From Euryarchaeota archaeon UBA486 (GTDB lineage: Archaea; Thermoplasmatota; Poseidoniia; Poseidoniales; Poseidoniaceae): a stretch of 6,682 nt of DNA. The notes below the pieces were generated by a model. That model did not search any database, was not told the origin of the DNA, and worked only from the letters and a program-made list of their open reading frames with translations. The translations under genes and the position numbers were made by a program. The DNA lies in NCBI GenBank assembly GCA_002497765.1, contig DAET01000030.1, positions 1 to 6,682 on the forward strand. Reading direction: 5' to 3'. Below are positions 5,216-6,682 of the stretch, in pieces (within the stretch, counting starts at the first letter, position 1; each line of letters opens with the position of its first letter).

Positions 5216-6121
5216 GTGAAGAAGACAGCCGTTTATGCGCTTGGAGGCAACGCTCTCCAATCCCCTGCTGGAGGAAGTGCCGATGCCTCTCAGGTACTCG
5301 CCAAAGTGATGAGCGATGTAATCGACCTCCTCGAAATGGATTGGAGCGTTGTGATCACCCATGGAAATGGGCCTCAAGTTGGCCACCTTCTCTCCATGGA
5401 CGAGCAGCACACCCACGACTTGGATGCATGGGTCGCCGCCACTCAAGGGATGATTGGACACGAACTTTCCTTGCACCTGAACGCCATTCTGCGACGTCGC
5501 CGGCGACCCGAGCGAACGGCCGTTGTACTCACCCATGTTGAGGTCGACCCCGAAGACGAAGGGTTTCAGTGGCCCACAAAGCCCGTCGGACCCGTGCTCG
5601 ATGCAGAAACGGTCATGTCAGCTGATTGGGACATTGCGCAAACCGTTCACGGTCCTCGTCGGGTGGTCGCCAGCCCGTTTCCACTTCGCATCCATGAGAT
5701 TGACGTCATCCGGCACCTGGTTGATTTGAGAGCCGTGGTCTTTTGCGGCGGTGGCGGCGGCATTCCCGTCGTTCGGCGTGATGAGCACCACCAAGGGGTT
5801 CCAGCGGTGGTGGACAAGGACCATTTCTCTTCACTTCTCGCCGCCGAACTGAACGCTGATGCGCTGATCATCAGCACGGCAGCCGATGCCATCTACCGCT
5901 CCTTTGGAACACCGGAGGCGGAAGCCCTCACTTCTCTTTCGCTGGAGGAGGCCGAGCGCATGGACGAGGCGGGAGAGTTCCCAAAGGGTTCCATGGGTCC
6001 CAAGGTCAACGCCTTGTGCAGCTTTGTCGAGAAGATTGACGGTGGGGTTGGTGTCCTTTGCTCGCCTGGCCACGTTCTTGAAGCCCTGCGGGGTGAGGCA
6101 GGCACCACCATCCTGCGATGA
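5216..6121 (+). CDS. arcC: Carbamate kinase
   Basis: A 301-residue cytoplasmic kinase catalysing reversible phosphoryl transfer between ATP and carbamate/carbamoyl phosphate. It belongs to the amino-acid kinase fold shared with acetylglutamate and UMP kinases. Family motifs in order: ALGGNAL (8-14), THGNGPQVG (48-56), PTKPVGPVL (120-128, Lys122), RRVVASP (148-154), CGGGGGIPV (177-185), VVDKDHFSSLLA (198-209, Lys201), LIISTAADAIYRSFG (217-231), and GSMGPKV (258-264, Lys263). Length is close to the usual 310. GTG at 5216 with a GAGGT upstream gives the typical MKKTAVYALGGN start. It could make ATP from carbamoyl phosphate released by citrulline, allantoin or other ureido breakdown, but no deiminase or carbamoyltransferase gene is in this window. 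The next gene starts 55 bases downstream with its own promoter-like element. Confidence 0.94.
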   Translation: MKKTAVYALGGNALQSPAGGSADASQVLAKVMSDVIDLLEMDWSVVITHGNGPQVGHLLSMDEQHTHDLDAWVAATQGMIGHELSLHLNAILRRRRRPERTAVVLTHVEVDPEDEGFQWPTKPVGPVLDAETVMSADWDIAQTVHGPRRVVASPFPLRIHEIDVIRHLVDLRAVVFCGGGGGIPVVRRDEHHQGVPAVVDKDHFSSLLAAELNADALIISTAADAIYRSFGTPEAEALTSLSLEEAERMDEAGEFPKGSMGPKVNALCSFVEKIDGGVGVLCSPGHVLEALRGEAGTTILR

Positions 6122-6130
6122 AGCCTCCTG

Positions 6131-6144
6131 TGATTCAAGAATCA
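6131..6144. promoter_or_regulatory. Operator-like palindrome upstream of sodN
   Basis: TGATTC-AA-GAATCA is a perfect 6-base inverted repeat with a 2-base centre. It starts 9 bases after the carbamate kinase stop and ends 2 bases before the TATA-like element of sodN, so a bound protein would cover the usual BRE position. A second, overlapping dyad, AAGAA (6137-6141) with TTCTT (6147-6151), runs into the TATA-like element. There is no T-run, and a 2-base loop is poor for a terminator. Binding by a metal- or redox-responsive repressor is inferred; nickel SODs in actinobacteria are controlled by nickel. Confidence 0.5.
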
Positions 6145-6146
6145 TG

Positions 6147-6155
6147 TTCTTATGG
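6147..6155 (+). promoter_or_regulatory. Possible TATA box of sodN
   Basis: TTCTTATGG is centred 26 bases before the sodN ATG, so transcription would start at or next to the start codon. No Shine-Dalgarno sequence is seen before that ATG, which fits a leaderless mRNA. The sequence match to an archaeal TATA box is partial. Confidence 0.42.
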
Positions 6156-6176
6156 TTCGGACCTTTGGGTTAACTC

Positions 6177-6617
6177 ATGAAGACCCCTGTTCTTGCCGAA
6201 GCCCACTGCGATGCACCCTGCGGTGTGTACGACCCAGCCAGCGCCCGAATCGCCGCCGAGGCCGTTCAATCCATGACCAAGAAAATGCTGGCCATGACCT
6301 GCCCAGATACCAACGACGGCGTCGCCATGGCTGCTTACATGAACACGATGGCCCGCTACGCTGCCGTGAAGGAAGAAGAGGCACAGAAGTGCAAGGACGA
6401 ACTCCTCGTTTTGTGGACGGACTTCTTCAAACCCCAGCACCTTGAATCCATCCCTGACCTTCATGACACGTTCTGGCATGCTGCCAAGCTGTGCTCGGCC
6501 TGCAAAGTCGAAGTCTCGGCTGACCATGCTCAAGAACTGATGGACGCCTGCGAATCCATTCACCAGATGTTCTGGACCGCCAAGGGACGAGACGTCCCTT
6601 GGATTCGTGCATCCTGA
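6177..6617 (+). CDS. sodN: Nickel-dependent superoxide dismutase precursor
   Basis: A 146-residue precursor of NiSOD, which disproportionates superoxide to oxygen and hydrogen peroxide. A 9-residue propeptide (MKTPVLAEA) precedes the nickel hook HCDAPCGVYDP at residues 10-20. After cleavage His1, Cys2 and Cys6 (mature numbering) ligate nickel, and Asp3, Pro5 and Tyr9 of the hook are present. The rest is the helical bundle with VLWTDFFKP, PDLHDTFW and the C-terminal IHQMFWTAKG. The mature form would be 137 residues, longer than the 117 of Streptomyces, through a longer first loop and C-terminus. Extra cysteines include CSAC near 104-107. Glu17 and Arg47 of Streptomyces NiSOD appear here as Ala and Glu. 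Nothing suggests export beyond the short propeptide. The S26 peptidase gene follows after 9 bases, the usual sodN-sodX pairing. Confidence 0.96.
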   Translation: MKTPVLAEAHCDAPCGVYDPASARIAAEAVQSMTKKMLAMTCPDTNDGVAMAAYMNTMARYAAVKEEEAQKCKDELLVLWTDFFKPQHLESIPDLHDTFWHAAKLCSACKVEVSADHAQELMDACESIHQMFWTAKGRDVPWIRAS

Positions 6618-6626
6618 GGGTCATCG

Positions 6627-6682
6627 ATGAGCGGCACCCTGGATGTCCGCATCCAAGGGGACAGCATGTGGCCAACGTTCCG
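6627..6682 (+). CDS. sodX: S26-family peptidase, probable NiSOD maturation protease (3' truncated)
   Basis: The first 18 codons are visible before the window ends. They contain IQGDSMWPTF at residues 9-18, the signature around the nucleophilic serine (Ser13) of signal-peptidase-like S26 enzymes; the catalytic lysine would lie beyond the edge. The serine is only 13 residues in, so there is no N-terminal membrane anchor as in ordinary signal peptidases. That fits a soluble enzyme trimming the NiSOD propeptide in the cytoplasm to expose His1. A GAGGG ribosome binding site (6616-6620) overlaps the sodN stop codon, and the gene starts 9 bases after it, so the two are very likely co-translated. The sodX name depends on the neighbour more than on the fragment. 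Confidence 0.85.
   Translation, partial: MSGTLDVRIQGDSMWPTF

Noticed and set aside
6131..6144. Palindrome read as a transcription terminator for carbamate kinase
   Set aside because: A 2-base loop and no following T-run make a hairpin terminator unlikely; its position against the TATA-like box favours an operator.
1..6682. CRISPR array, insertion sequence, integrase or phage module
   Set aside because: No direct repeats with regular spacers, no transposase motifs and no terminal inverted repeats were seen; nearly every base is accounted for by ordinary genes.

Overview
The window looks like a compact archaeal chromosome segment, most plausibly from a planktonic marine euryarchaeon of the Marine Group II / Poseidoniales type. 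The domain call rests on three things: an asparaginyl-tRNA synthetase of the archaeal type, a DPM1-like membrane glycosyltransferase-fold protein with the archaeal C-terminal two-helix tail, and a zinc-ribbon plus winged-helix protein of an archaeal kind. The lineage call is an inference from gene style, roughly 55% GC and the nickel superoxide dismutase, not from a marker phylogeny. Coding density is very high: genes overlap or abut, and the only untranslated stretches longer than 100 bases are the two divergent intergenic regions (about 1917-2019 and 5092-5215).

Left part (1-1916): the 3' end of an unrecognised Pro/Ala-rich gene is followed by a small zinc-ribbon/winged-helix protein and tRNA-Pro(UGG). 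Against these, on the minus strand, a GT2 glycosyltransferase is translationally coupled to a short parvulin prolyl isomerase. The isomerase stop codon touches the CCA end of the tRNA.

Middle (1917-5091): a plus-strand operon encodes a GT2-derived membrane protein that seems to have lost the DxD catalytic motif, an HAD phosphatase resembling phosphoserine phosphatase, and a 43-residue zinc-ribbon microprotein. Start and stop codons are tightly packed. The operon runs head-on, with no intergenic base, into asnS on the minus strand.

Right part (5092-6682): a divergent spacer separates asnS from a carbamate kinase gene. Downstream, with its own promoter-like element and an overlapping dyad, lies sodN (nickel superoxide dismutase, HCDAPCGVYDP nickel hook after a 9-residue propeptide). 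The first 18 codons of an S26-type peptidase (the sodX role, releasing the propeptide so that the new N-terminal His can bind nickel) follow it. The sodN-sodX pair and its operator-like dyad are the most notable part of the window. I saw no CRISPR array, insertion sequence, integrase or phage gene, and no convincing wholly new multi-gene system. The unusual items are the catalytically altered GT2 protein with its phosphatase and microprotein partners, and the nickel SOD with altered second-shell residues in an archaeal setting.
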